From NCBI GenBank assembly GCA_045046885.1, contig JASFYX010000056.1:1-34821 (forward strand): 34,821 nt of DNA, read 5' to 3'. Positions 1 through 8,028 of this stretch are shown piece after piece (position 1 is the first letter of the stretch; each line of letters opens with the position of its first letter). A program made the position numbers and the translations under genes. Origin of the DNA: CG1-02-35-72 sp045046885. GTDB lineage: Bacteria > Bacteroidota > Bacteroidia > Flavobacteriales > Flavobacteriaceae. The notes under the pieces are model-generated. The model saw only the letters and a program-made list of their open reading frames with translations. It was not told where the DNA came from and made no database searches.

Positions 1-597
1 CAAATCAATATCTTCACCATACATAAAATAGTCGGTATCAAAACCTTTAACAAACAAGTAAGTATCACGTTTAAGAAACATAAAAGCACCAACCAAAACA
101 GCAACTTTACCCGTATCATTTTCAGAAACATGTTTAGCATAGTAAGCATGTTTTTGCGATTTAACACCCAGCATTTTATAAAAAGTAACTAAAGGCGTAG
201 GGAAATTACGCTTACTTTCGGGTAAATAATAACCACCTCCATCTATGAGTTTTACACCTAAGGCACCTAGGTTTTTTGTATTATCGGCGAAAGCCAAACA
301 GTTTATAAAAGTATCTTCGGCAACAACTGTATCGGGATTTAAAATAAGGACATAATCGCCATTAGCTTCTAAAACACCCAAATTATTAGCAGTAGCAAAA
401 CCTAAATTTGAAGTGTTGGCAATTAATTTGACATCCTTAAACTTTTCTTGAATCCTTTGGCAAGTGTCATCGGTAGAAAGATTATCTACCACAATAATTT
501 CGGCATCTAGATTTTCAATTGCTTTTACGACACTATGTAAGCACAATTCTAAAAAGGGTACGGCATTGTAACTTACTATAACGACCGATAATTGCAT
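1..597 (-). CDS. Glycosyltransferase family 2, C-terminal part missing
   Basis: This is an inverting GT-A glycosyltransferase that would transfer a sugar from a nucleotide-sugar donor, probably in cell-surface polysaccharide synthesis; the substrate cannot be told. The visible 199 residues start MQLSVVIVSYNAVPFLELC, the usual family 2 opening strand and helix. They continue with IIVVDNLSTDDT (the DN-S-D nucleotide-binding motif), an NLGFATANNLG stretch, LNPDTVV (the D-x-D-like metal site) and, at the window edge, GEDIDL, the common late acidic motif. The order resembles WbbL/rhamnosyltransferase-like members. The gene runs off the left end of the window. Its ATG shares one base with the recR stop (TAATG), so the two are translated from one message, an arrangement that gives no functional link by itself. 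The family call is firm; the acceptor is unknown. Confidence 0.92.
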   Translation of the reverse strand, partial: MQLSVVIVSYNAVPFLELCLHSVVKAIENLDAEIIVVDNLSTDDTCQRIQEKFKDVKLIANTSNLGFATANNLGVLEANGDYVLILNPDTVVAEDTFINCLAFADNTKNLGALGVKLIDGGGYYLPESKRNFPTPLVTFYKMLGVKSQKHAYYAKHVSENDTGKVAVLVGAFMFLKRDTYLFVKGFDTDYFMYGEDIDL

Positions 598-1214
598 TAG
601 ATGTTTAAAGAATTTTCGAAAGGAATGCGATTTACAATACTGCGCCCTAGTGTAATTTCATCGGCATACTCAAGTTCATCACCCACAGAAATACCACGCG
701 CAATAGTAGAAATTTTAATGTCGCACTCTTTTAGTAGTTTAAAAATATAAAAATTGGTCGTATCGCCTTCCATAGTAGAACTCAAAGCGAAAATAAGTTC
801 TTCAATTACTTCATTTTTTACCTTTTTCACCAAGCTGTCAATATTTAAATTCTGAGGACCAACACCTTCCATTGGTGAAATTTTACCACCCAGTACGTGA
901 TACATACCTTTAAATTGCATGGTATTTTCAATAGCCATAACATCGCGAATATCTTCTACAACACAAATAATTTTTGGGTTCCGTTTAGGATTGGCGCATA
1001 TTTCACACACGTCAACATCAGAAATATTATGACAATTTTTACAATACGTTACGTACTCTTGAAGATTATTAAGCGCCAATGTCAATCTTTCGGTTTGCGC
1101 TTTGGGCTGTTTTAAAAGATGTAAAATTAATCGCAAAGCCGAACGCTTTCCTACACCAGGCAACTGCGCCATTTCGGCAACAGCACTTTCTACTAATTTC
1201 GAAGAAAAATTCAT
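597..1214 (-). CDS. recR: Recombination protein RecR
   Basis: RecR acts with RecO and RecF to load RecA at single-stranded gaps during recombinational repair. The 205-residue protein has the full family layout: an N-terminal helix-hairpin-helix region (LPGVGKRSALRL, about residues 19-30), a four-cysteine zinc finger (YCKNCHN...CEICANPKR, about 57-78) and a Toprim domain (ICVVEDIRDVMAIE, then YHVLGGKISPMEGVGPQNL). The start was set at the ATG giving MNFSSKLVE, because this gives the usual family length; five further upstream codons are open but would fall over the -7 promoter box. That box, TACATTTG, ends only four bases before the ATG. The downstream glycosyltransferase overlaps by one base. 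Confidence 0.97.
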   Translation of the reverse strand: MNFSSKLVESAVAEMAQLPGVGKRSALRLILHLLKQPKAQTERLTLALNNLQEYVTYCKNCHNISDVDVCEICANPKRNPKIICVVEDIRDVMAIENTMQFKGMYHVLGGKISPMEGVGPQNLNIDSLVKKVKNEVIEELIFALSSTMEGDTTNFYIFKLLKECDIKISTIARGISVGDELEYADEITLGRSIVNRIPFENSLNI

Positions 1215-1218
1215 ATTG

Positions 1219-1226
1219 CAAATGTA
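1219..1226 (-). promoter_or_regulatory. -7 promoter box TACATTTG for recR
   Basis: This is a perfect match to the Bacteroidota -7 consensus TAnnTTTG. Only four bases (CAAT) separate it from the recR ATG, so transcription should begin at or within a few bases of the start codon. I do not see a clear TTTG-type -33 box at the usual 17-20 bases upstream; a palindrome lies there instead. Confidence 0.55.
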
Positions 1227-1227
1227 C

Positions 1228-1243
1228 AATTAGCACGCTAATT
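1228..1243. promoter_or_regulatory. Palindrome AATTAGC-AC-GCTAATT, candidate operator
   Basis: Two perfect 7-base arms are separated by two bases. The palindrome lies in the 68-base divergent region between recR and the sodium symporter gene, just upstream of the recR -7 box, where a bound protein could affect one or both genes. No regulator gene is adjacent. AT-rich DNA produces short palindromes by chance, so this is tentative. Confidence 0.3.
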
Positions 1244-1282
1244 TCTTATTTTTTTTTAGTTTCTTTGTTAAAACAGATTTTT

Positions 1283-2752
1283 ATGAGCCCAATCTATATC
1301 ATAATTTTAATTCTCGCGTACTTCGGTGTTTTAATACTCATCTCATTTTTAACTGGTAAAGACGATAGTAATGCCGTCTTTTTTAAAGCCAATAAAAATT
1401 CGCCTTGGTATTTGGTAGCCTTTGGTATGGTAGGTGCTTCGCTTTCTGGCGTTACTTTTATATCCGTTCCTGGATGGGTTGACGCTACACAATTTAGCTA
1501 TTTGCAAATAGTAATGGGTTATGTGGTGGGCTATTTTGTTGTAGCCTTTGTTTTACTACCCGTTTATTACAAGCTCAACGTGACCTCTATTTATCAATAT
1601 TTAGACCAACGTTTTGGAAACGTTAGCTACAAAACGGGAACCACTTTTTTCTTTATTTCGCGTATTCTCGGGGCTTCATTCCGCCTCTTTTTAGTCGCTT
1701 CTGTCTTACAATATTTTGTATTTGATGCTTGGGGCGTTCCGTTTGAAATAACCGTCATTTTATCTATCATTATGATTTGGGTTTACACTTTTAGAGCAGG
1801 TATTAAAACCATTGTGTGGACAGATACTTTGCAAACCTTTTTTATGATAGCGGCCCTTTTTGCCTCCATTTATTATATCAACTTGCAATTAGATTGGAGT
1901 TTTAGTGAATTCATCACTTCCGACGCTTTAAAAACCTATACCAAAACCTTCTTTTTTGATGATTTTTTAGCTAAAAACCACTTTATAAAATCCTTTGTTG
2001 GGGGGATGTTTATCACAATATGTATGACGGGTCTCGATCAAGATATGATGCAAAAAAATCTGACTTGCAAAAACCTTAAAGAAGCACAAAAAAATATGGT
2101 GTCGTTTAGTTTGGTATTATTTGTAGTCACTTTTATTTTTATGCTTTTAGGCGCACTTTTATTTATCTATGCCCATAAGTTTGGTATTGCCACACCTGTT
2201 GTTGACGGGCAAGTTAAAACCGATTTATTATTTCCCGAAGTGGCTTTAAATAGTAATCTCGGTATTACAGTAGGCGTCATATTTATACTCGGACTTATAG
2301 CCGCGGCTTACAGTAGTGCAGACAGTGCTTTAACCTCTTTAACCACTTCATTTTGTGTCGATTTTTTAAATATAGAAAACAAGCCCAAAGACCATCAAAA
2401 AAGCATCCGTAAGAAAGTCCATATTGGCATGAGTATTATGCTTGTTATCGTCATTATTATCTACAGGTATGTTTTAGAAGACAATGTGATAAACAGTTTA
2501 CTTCAAGTTGCTTCTTATACTTACGGCCCGCTTTTAGGGCTCTTTGCTTTTGGGCTCTTTACAAAATACAGCATAAGAGATAAGTATGTTTGGATTATTG
2601 CTATCATCTCTGTTCTAGTAACTTATATGTTAAACAAAAATTCATCTCAGTGGTTGGGTGGCTACATTTTCGGATTTGAACTGCTCCCCGTTAACGGATT
2701 AATTACCTTTTTAGGATTGTGGTTAATTAAATCAAAAAAACAAAATAATTAA
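1283..2752 (+). CDS. Sodium:solute symporter (SSF family)
   Basis: This is an inner-membrane cotransporter of the SSF (SLC5-like) family, which moves small solutes inward with sodium. The 489-residue protein begins MSPIYIIILILAYFGVLIL and is hydrophobic throughout, with about 13 membrane segments. Family hallmarks include the unwound first core helix region FGMVGASLSGVTFISVPGW (about residues 51-69), RILGASFRLFLVA, and the late AAAYSSADSALTSLTTSF segment (about 345-362) with the Ser/Ala-rich sodium-site pattern. The substrate cannot be read from sequence. The reading frame is open 68 codons further upstream, but that extension runs antisense into recR and is rejected. Transcription is divergent from recR, and pdxH follows 24 bases downstream but has its own promoter box. 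Confidence 0.93.
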   Translation: MSPIYIIILILAYFGVLILISFLTGKDDSNAVFFKANKNSPWYLVAFGMVGASLSGVTFISVPGWVDATQFSYLQIVMGYVVGYFVVAFVLLPVYYKLNVTSIYQYLDQRFGNVSYKTGTTFFFISRILGASFRLFLVASVLQYFVFDAWGVPFEITVILSIIMIWVYTFRAGIKTIVWTDTLQTFFMIAALFASIYYINLQLDWSFSEFITSDALKTYTKTFFFDDFLAKNHFIKSFVGGMFITICMTGLDQDMMQKNLTCKNLKEAQKNMVSFSLVLFVVTFIFMLLGALLFIYAHKFGIATPVVDGQVKTDLLFPEVALNSNLGITVGVIFILGLIAAAYSSADSALTSLTTSFCVDFLNIENKPKDHQKSIRKKVHIGMSIMLVIVIIIYRYVLEDNVINSLLQVASYTYGPLLGLFAFGLFTKYSIRDKYVWIIAIISVLVTYMLNKNSSQWLGGYIFGFELLPVNGLITFLGLWLIKSKKQNN

Positions 2753-2764
2753 ACCTAAAATCCT

Positions 2765-2772
2765 TATTTTTG
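2765..2772 (+). promoter_or_regulatory. -7 promoter box TATTTTTG for pdxH
   Basis: This is a perfect TAnnTTTG match lying in the short gap after the symporter stop. Four bases (AGCT) separate it from the pdxH ATG, which suggests a leaderless or nearly leaderless transcript that starts independently of the symporter. Confidence 0.55.
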
Positions 2773-2776
2773 AGCT

Positions 2777-3424
2777 ATGGGAAAAGACTTGAGCAATTAC
2801 CGCAAAACATATCAAAAAAGCGATTTGCTTGAAGACAATACACCCGAAAACCCAATAGAACTTTTCCAAACTTGGTTTTATGAAGTCGAAAATTTTGGTG
2901 GTATTGACGAACCAAATGCTATGAATGTGGCTACTATTGGCCTTGACGAATTTCCCAAAAACCGCATGGTTTTATTAAAACGCTTTACTTGGGAAGGCTT
3001 TATTTTTTATACCAATTACAACAGCGAAAAAGGCAAAGCTATTGCGGCCAACCCTAAAGTATGTCTGTCTTTTTTTTGGAGCAATTTAGAACGTCAAGTC
3101 ATTATAAAAGGGATTGCCGAAAAATTACCTAAAAACCTGTCTGATGGTTATTTTGAATCACGTCCAGATGGTAGTAAATTAGGCGCTTGGGCATCGCCAC
3201 AGAGCACTGTAGTTGCTTCGCGAAAAGCACTAGATGACGCCTTAAAAACACAAGAATTACATTTTAAAAATAAAGAAATTATACGACCAGAATTCTGGGG
3301 TGGTTACTTGGTAAAACCCCAAACTATTGAATTTTGGCAAGGCAGACCAAACCGTATGCACGACCGTATTCGGTATACTTTACAAGCCGATTATTCATTT
3401 TTAAAAGAACGCTTAGCACCCTAA
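2777..3424 (+). CDS. pdxH: Pyridoxamine 5'-phosphate oxidase
   Basis: This FMN-dependent cytosolic enzyme oxidises pyridoxine or pyridoxamine 5'-phosphate to pyridoxal 5'-phosphate, the last step of vitamin B6 cofactor salvage. The 215-residue length is normal. FMN/substrate segments visible are RMVLLKRFTWEGFIFYTNY with KGKAI following, SFFWSNLERQVII, and ESRPDGSKLGAWASPQST. The C-terminal signature IEFWQGRPNRMHDR (about 190-203) fits the PNPOx pattern exactly and contains the Arg and His that bind the pyridoxal phosphate product. The gene is followed after 18 bases by the SixA-like gene in the same direction, so the two probably share a transcript. Confidence 0.97.
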   Translation: MGKDLSNYRKTYQKSDLLEDNTPENPIELFQTWFYEVENFGGIDEPNAMNVATIGLDEFPKNRMVLLKRFTWEGFIFYTNYNSEKGKAIAANPKVCLSFFWSNLERQVIIKGIAEKLPKNLSDGYFESRPDGSKLGAWASPQSTVVASRKALDDALKTQELHFKNKEIIRPEFWGGYLVKPQTIEFWQGRPNRMHDRIRYTLQADYSFLKERLAP

Positions 3425-3442
3425 ATCAACCAACAAAAGGCT

Positions 3443-3934
3443 ATGAAAACTTTATATATTGTACGACACGCTAAATCTTCTTGGCAATACGAGAATATAA
3501 AAGATATTGACCGCCCGTTAAAAAAACGTGGCATTAACGATGCATATTTTATGTCTAAATTATTGCAAAAAAAAATAGACAGACCAGATGTTTTTGTGGC
3601 AAGTAGCGCAAACAGGGCACTCCATACCGCTGTTATTTTTACCGAAGCTTTTAAGTTTCCACTCGCCAATTTAAAAATCAACAGTTCTCTTTACAGTTTT
3701 AGCGATGGCTATTTGGTAAAAACCATTCGCGCTTTAGACGACGGATTTCAATCGGCTATTATTTTTAGTCATAATCACGGGATAAACGATTTTGTAAATC
3801 AGTTTGGCAATGAGCACATAGAAAACGTGCCAACCTGTGGTATTGTCGGTATAAAATTCAATGAAGGACACTGGAAAAATATCAAAAAAGGAAAGATTGT
3901 TCTAAAAGAATTTCCTAAATTTTATAGATCCTAA
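3443..3934 (+). CDS. SixA-like histidine phosphatase
   Basis: This is a small phosphatase of the histidine phosphatase (phosphoglycerate mutase-like) superfamily, 163 residues. The N-terminus MKTLYIVRHAKSSW carries the catalytic RH motif (Arg8-His9) whose His is phosphorylated. The expected second Arg lies in SSANRALHTA (about residues 53-62) and the second catalytic His in IIFSHNHGIND (about 111-121). The RHAKS start and short length are typical of the SixA branch, whose E. coli member dephosphorylates phosphohistidine proteins; the substrate here is unknown. The gene sits 18 bases after pdxH and a few bases before the Ppx/GppA gene, forming a phosphatase pair. Confidence 0.9.
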   Translation: MKTLYIVRHAKSSWQYENIKDIDRPLKKRGINDAYFMSKLLQKKIDRPDVFVASSANRALHTAVIFTEAFKFPLANLKINSSLYSFSDGYLVKTIRALDDGFQSAIIFSHNHGINDFVNQFGNEHIENVPTCGIVGIKFNEGHWKNIKKGKIVLKEFPKFYRS

Positions 3935-3943
3935 AAAATTTAA

Positions 3944-4843
3944 ATTATCGCTTTAAAAATATTAAAATATGCGGCTATAGATATTGGTTCGAATGCCACT
4001 AGACTTATAATTACCAATATAATTGAACAAGCAAATCAAAAAAGTCAATTTAAAAAAGTCTCATTGGTTCGTGTGCCCATTCGATTGGGAAGTGATGTTT
4101 TTTTTAAAGACAAGATTTCAACCGAAAACCGCGAACGTATGACACAAGCATTAATAGCTTACAAGTTATTGATGGATGTGCATAAAGTAGAGAAGTTTAA
4201 AGCCTGTGCCACATCGGCCATGCGTGAAGCTGAAAATGGTGAAGAAGTAGCCGACTACATTTTTAAAAAATCGGGTATAAAAATTGATATTATCGATGGT
4301 AAAACCGAGGCATCTATTATTGCTTCAACAGATTTAAAACAGTACATAGATAAAGATAAAAATTATTTATATGTCGATGTAGGGGGTGGTAGTACTGAGT
4401 TTAGTCTTTTTAAAAATGGCAACATTTGTCAGTCGAAATCTTTCCCCATCGGTACAGTACGCCAACTAGGAGATAATGTATCCAAAGAAACTTGGCAAGA
4501 TGTGGAGAACTGGATAAAAACAAATACAAAAAATTTAAGTCAACTCAATCTTATTGGTTCTGGCGGTAACATCAATAAAATCTTTAAAATGTCGGGTAAA
4601 AAATTAGGACGTCCCATGTCTTATCTTTATTTAAACAGCCAATATCACTTGTACAATAACATGACTTACGAAGAGCGCATCAGTAAATTAGAACTCAATC
4701 CCGATCGCGCTGATGTCATTATTCCGGCGCTTAAAATATATCTTCTAGCGATGAAATGGAGTAAAGCCCGCAATATCTACGTTCCTAAAATTGGTTTGGC
4801 CGATGGTATTATAAAAAGTCTTTACACAGGAACTTTAAAATAA
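3944..4843 (+). CDS. Ppx/GppA-family phosphatase, non-canonical start
   Basis: This is an exopolyphosphatase / guanosine pentaphosphate phosphatase family protein (ASKHA fold), which would hydrolyse polyphosphate or pppGpp. The first phosphate motif AAIDIGSNATRLIITN is encoded at about 3971-4018, in the same open frame as the rest. DVGGGSTEFSLF (about residues 145-156) is the second phosphate motif, and LIGSGGNINKI follows at about 203-213. The frame is closed by TAA at 3941, and no ATG, GTG or TTG lies between it and the first motif; the first canonical start is a TTG at 4064, which would delete that motif. I placed the start at ATT 3944, giving 299 residues, a normal length; ATC 3947 and ATA 3959 are alternatives. 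The family is sure; the exact start is not. Confidence 0.85.
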   Translation: MIALKILKYAAIDIGSNATRLIITNIIEQANQKSQFKKVSLVRVPIRLGSDVFFKDKISTENRERMTQALIAYKLLMDVHKVEKFKACATSAMREAENGEEVADYIFKKSGIKIDIIDGKTEASIIASTDLKQYIDKDKNYLYVDVGGGSTEFSLFKNGNICQSKSFPIGTVRQLGDNVSKETWQDVENWIKTNTKNLSQLNLIGSGGNINKIFKMSGKKLGRPMSYLYLNSQYHLYNNMTYEERISKLELNPDRADVIIPALKIYLLAMKWSKARNIYVPKIGLADGIIKSLYTGTLK

Positions 4844-4874
4844 TCTTAGATTAACATATTTTTAATTCAAAATA

Positions 4875-4968
4875 TCATTCCGACAGAGGCGCAAAGCAAC
4901 TACGAGCCCGCCTGCCTCGGTCAGGGAATCTCATATTCATAGAGATTCTTCACTTCGTTCAGAATGAC
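4875..4968. repeat. Dispersed-type repeat with inverted ends and internal hairpin
   Basis: This block of about 94 bases is visibly less AT-rich than the flanking DNA. It opens with TCATTCCGACAGAGGCG and closes with CACTTCGTTCAGAATGA, so the ends are imperfect inverted copies (TCATTCcG / cAGAATGA). Inside, GAATCTC (4926-4932) and GAGATTC (4942-4948) form a perfect seven-base stem with a nine-base loop. From memory, elements with these ends recur between genes in many flavobacterial genomes. It lies between the convergent Ppx/GppA and permease genes and carries no reading frame of note. Confidence 0.6.
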
Positions 4969-5015
4969 AATTATTGATATCTTTAAAAAAAAATTGATTT
5001 ATAATCGAACCAACT

Positions 5016-5798
5016 TTAAAATAAATGCTTTAACAATAGTTTTATACCTACAAAAGCAATTAAAATCGCCGTTAAACGCTTAATGGTATTCGGATTTAGG
5101 TATTTTAAACTCATACGCGTTCCTATTTGCCCCCCAACTAAAACCGTAAACAATAAAGTTAGAGTCAGCTTGGGTTCTATTTCAAAATTGGGATTCTGAA
5201 ATTGTCCTAACAATCCGGCAATAGAATTGACTAAAATAAAAAAGCTAGAAGTAGCCGCGATGCGTTTAGGTGTATCCCATTTAGTAAGGTGTAAAAGCGG
5301 TGCGAGAAAAATACCCCCACCAATACCTACCAAACCCGAAATAAAACCGATAAAGCCGCCGAACGAGGTATCTTTAAACAAATTGCTTTCTTTAATTATT
5401 TCTTTTTCAGATTTATCAATATATTTAGACAACCACATTGTTATAGCAGCAATTGTTAAAGTAAATCCAAGTAAAATATAAAACAGCTTAAAGCCTATTT
5501 GCAAATACCCTCCTAAAAAAGCCATCGGAATACTCAGTAAAACCAAAGGCAGAATTTTTTTATAATTAAAATAACCATTTTTAATGTACATATAAGTCCC
5601 GCCACTAACCACCACAACATTACACAGTAAAGCCGTTGCTCTGATTTGTGTAAAAGCCAAAGTGGTTAATGCTAAGACGGCAAGATAACTTGAACCGCCG
5701 CCAAAACCCACCGAAGCATAAAAAACAGCAATAACAAAAAATAAACTGATTATTAACCAGTTATTCATAAATATTTGAACTAAATCATCTAATACCAT
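5016..5798 (-). CDS. TauE/SafE-family (TSUP) membrane permease
   Basis: This is an inner-membrane protein of 260 residues with about eight hydrophobic segments. Members of this family (TSUP, formerly DUF81) are believed to export sulfite, sulfoacetate or other organosulfur anions. Two glycine-rich half-repeats give the internal duplication of the family: ASVGFGGGSSYLAVLAL near residues 28-44 and SGLVGIGGGIFLAPLLHL near 154-171. The C-terminus TAILIAFVGIKLLLKHLF is a final membrane helix. It is transcribed alone on this strand. The substrate cannot be assigned; no sulfur-metabolism gene is nearby. Confidence 0.88.
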   Translation of the reverse strand: MVLDDLVQIFMNNWLIISLFFVIAVFYASVGFGGGSSYLAVLALTTLAFTQIRATALLCNVVVVSGGTYMYIKNGYFNYKKILPLVLLSIPMAFLGGYLQIGFKLFYILLGFTLTIAAITMWLSKYIDKSEKEIIKESNLFKDTSFGGFIGFISGLVGIGGGIFLAPLLHLTKWDTPKRIAATSSFFILVNSIAGLLGQFQNPNFEIEPKLTLTLLFTVLVGGQIGTRMSLKYLNPNTIKRLTAILIAFVGIKLLLKHLF

Positions 5799-5931
5799 TG
5801 CAAAAAATTAAGCTTTTAAATTTAAGTAATCTAAGCTAGATAAACTATTTAATCATTTAGCATTATATTTTTATGTGATTTATTCTACATTTTAATATTT
5901 TTTTTATAATTTTAAAAGCATTAAATCTTAA

Positions 5932-5949
5932 TTGCTATTTAATTAGCAA
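5932..5949. promoter_or_regulatory. Inverted repeat TTGCTA-N6-TAGCAA upstream of acs
   Basis: Two perfect six-base arms with a six-base AT spacer lie 38 bases before the acs ATG in the 189-base divergent gap. The rest of this gap is very AT-rich and I see no clear TAnnTTTG box in it. The placement would suit an operator, but the evidence is only the symmetry and the position. Confidence 0.25.
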
Positions 5950-5987
5950 CAATTTAACCATTTATCTAATTATAATACAATAATATT

Positions 5988-7895
5988 ATGAGTAATTACC
6001 ACATCAAACACCTAGAAGAATATTTTCAAGTTTACAGAAAATCGGTTAGAAATCCCGAAGTCTTTTGGGAAGAAATTGCCGAAGAAAATTTTATATGGCG
6101 CAAGCGCTGGAACAAAGTTTTAGATTGGGATTTTTCAAAACCCGAAGTAAAATGGTATGAAGGTGCCGAACTCAATATTACAGAGAATTGTATCGACCGT
6201 CATTTATTGACACGTGGCGATAAAACAGCCATTCTTTTTGAGCCCAACGACCCTAATGAAGCGGCACAACACATAACTTACAATCAATTATACGAGCAAG
6301 TAAACCGCTTTGCTAACGTCCTTAAAAATCAGGGTATAAAAAAAGGTGACAGGGTATGTATTTACCTCCCTATGATTCCAGAATTAGCCGTTTCTGTACT
6401 GGCCTGTGCCCGTATTGGCGCTATTCATTCGGTTGTATTTGCCGGATTTTCGGCAACAGCCTTGGCTACACGTATAAACGATTGCGATTGTAAAATGGTT
6501 ATTACATCAGATGGCTCATATCGCGGTGCTAAAACAATCGACTTAAAAGGCATAGTTGACGATTCTTTAGAGCAATGTACCGGTGTTGATACCGTTTTAG
6601 TTGCTAAACGTATTAATTCTGATATTACTATGCAAGAAGGACGTGACCAATGGTTACAGCCTTTACTAGATGCTGCTTCAGCAGATTGTGCTCCCGAAAT
6701 TATGAAAGCCGAAGATCCTTTGTTTATTTTATATACATCGGGTTCTACAGGAAAACCCAAAGGGATGGTGCATACCACAGCTGGTTATATGGTTTACACA
6801 GCTTATACATTTAAAAATGTCTTTCAATACCGCGAAGATGATGTGTATTGGTGTACCGCCGATATTGGTTGGATTACAGGACACAGTTATATAGTTTATG
6901 GCCCATTGGCCAATGGTGCCACTTCTGTTATGTTTGAAGGTGTCCCTACTTACCCTGATTGGGGACGTTTTTGGAAAATCGTTGCCAAACATAAAATCAC
7001 TCAATTTTATACAGCACCAACAGCCATCCGCGCTTTAGCCAAAGAAAAATTAGATTTTGTAGATAAACACGATTTATCTTCTTTAAAAGTGTTAGGAACA
7101 GTAGGAGAACCCATAAACGAAGAAGCTTGGCATTGGTATAACGACAATATTGGTAAAAAGAAAAGTCCGATTGTAGATACCTGGTGGCAAACAGAAACAG
7201 GAGGCATTATGATTACACCTATTCCTTTTGCAACCCCTACAAAACCCACTTACGCCACCCTGCCTTTCCCCGGAATTCAGCCTGCTTTAATGGATGAAAA
7301 CGGACAGGAAATTAAAGGCAATCAGGTAGATGGTAGGTTGTGTATAAAATTCCCTTGGCCAGCTATGGCACGGACTATTTGGGGCAATCATGAGCGCTAC
7401 CGCGATACTTATTTTTCAGCTTTTAAAAATAAATATTTTACAGGTGATGGCGCTTTACGCGATGAAGTAGGTTACTACCGTATTACAGGACGTGTAGACG
7501 ATGTGATTATTGTGTCGGGTCATAACTTAGGCACCGCTCCAATAGAAGATGCCGTTAATGAACATCAAGCTGTAGCCGAAAGTGCTATTGTAGGCTTCCC
7601 TCACGACATTAAAGGAAACGCTTTGTACGGTTATGTTATTTTAAAAGAAACAGGCGAAGGCCGTGATCACGACAATTTGCGCAAAGAAATCAATCAGATT
7701 ATAACAGAGCATATCGGCCCTATTGCCAAACTAGATAAAATTCAGTTTACAAAAGGTTTACCAAAAACCCGAAGTGGTAAAATTATGCGTCGAATTTTGC
7801 GTAAAATAGCTTGTAAAGATGCCGAAAATTTAGGCGATACTTCTACCCTTTTAAATCCTGAAGTGGTGCAAGATATTAAGGATAACGCCTTGTAG
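5988..7895 (+). CDS. acs: Acetyl-coenzyme A synthetase
   Basis: This AMP-forming enzyme converts acetate, ATP and CoA to acetyl-CoA, AMP and pyrophosphate in the cytosol. The 635-residue length is typical. An N-terminal ACAS segment (HLEEYFQVYRKSVRNPEVFW) is followed by the P-loop-like YTSGSTGKPKGMVHTTAGY from about residue 248, by DTWWQTETGG with the Trp that limits the acyl pocket to short chains, and by FTGDGALRDEVGYYRITGR and DDVIIVSGHNLGT of the hinge and C-terminal domain. PKTRSGKIMRR holds the catalytic Lys at residue 598, the residue that is acetylated to switch off known Acs enzymes. It is a single-gene unit ended by a strong hairpin. Confidence 0.97.
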   Translation: MSNYHIKHLEEYFQVYRKSVRNPEVFWEEIAEENFIWRKRWNKVLDWDFSKPEVKWYEGAELNITENCIDRHLLTRGDKTAILFEPNDPNEAAQHITYNQLYEQVNRFANVLKNQGIKKGDRVCIYLPMIPELAVSVLACARIGAIHSVVFAGFSATALATRINDCDCKMVITSDGSYRGAKTIDLKGIVDDSLEQCTGVDTVLVAKRINSDITMQEGRDQWLQPLLDAASADCAPEIMKAEDPLFILYTSGSTGKPKGMVHTTAGYMVYTAYTFKNVFQYREDDVYWCTADIGWITGHSYIVYGPLANGATSVMFEGVPTYPDWGRFWKIVAKHKITQFYTAPTAIRALAKEKLDFVDKHDLSSLKVLGTVGEPINEEAWHWYNDNIGKKKSPIVDTWWQTETGGIMITPIPFATPTKPTYATLPFPGIQPALMDENGQEIKGNQVDGRLCIKFPWPAMARTIWGNHERYRDTYFSAFKNKYFTGDGALRDEVGYYRITGRVDDVIIVSGHNLGTAPIEDAVNEHQAVAESAIVGFPHDIKGNALYGYVILKETGEGRDHDNLRKEINQIITEHIGPIAKLDKIQFTKGLPKTRSGKIMRRILRKIACKDAENLGDTSTLLNPEVVQDIKDNAL

Positions 7896-7924
7896 ATTGC
7901 TGAATTTTGATTTATAAGTAAAAA

Positions 7925-7959
7925 TATTCAGGGCTTCACTTTTAGTGAAGCCCTGAATA
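7925..7959 (+). terminator. Long perfect hairpin after acs
   Basis: A 16-base perfect stem (containing ATTCAGGGCTTCACT and its complement) closes on a three-base TTT loop. It begins 29 bases after the acs stop and ends about 70 bases before the next gene. The following sequence is A/T-rich but has no long T run, so termination may be by a strong hairpin with a weak tract, and the structure may also protect the acs mRNA 3' end. Confidence 0.75.
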
Positions 7960-8028
7960 AATTAAGTACTCCTCCTATTGTTATTTTACTGAAAAACAAG
8001 TAAATTCGTTTTTTATAAAAGTCCTTTT

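Noticed and set aside
1079..1282. N-terminal extension of the sodium symporter frame
   Set aside because: It runs antisense through recR and lacks any resemblance to the symporter family; the ATG at 1283 starts the first membrane helix.
3944..4064. Frameshift that splits the Ppx/GppA gene
   Set aside because: The DIGSNATR motif and the rest of the protein are in one uninterrupted frame; only the start codon is unusual.
4875..4968. Insertion sequence
   Set aside because: There is no transposase reading frame and the ends are imperfect; it is at most a non-autonomous element.
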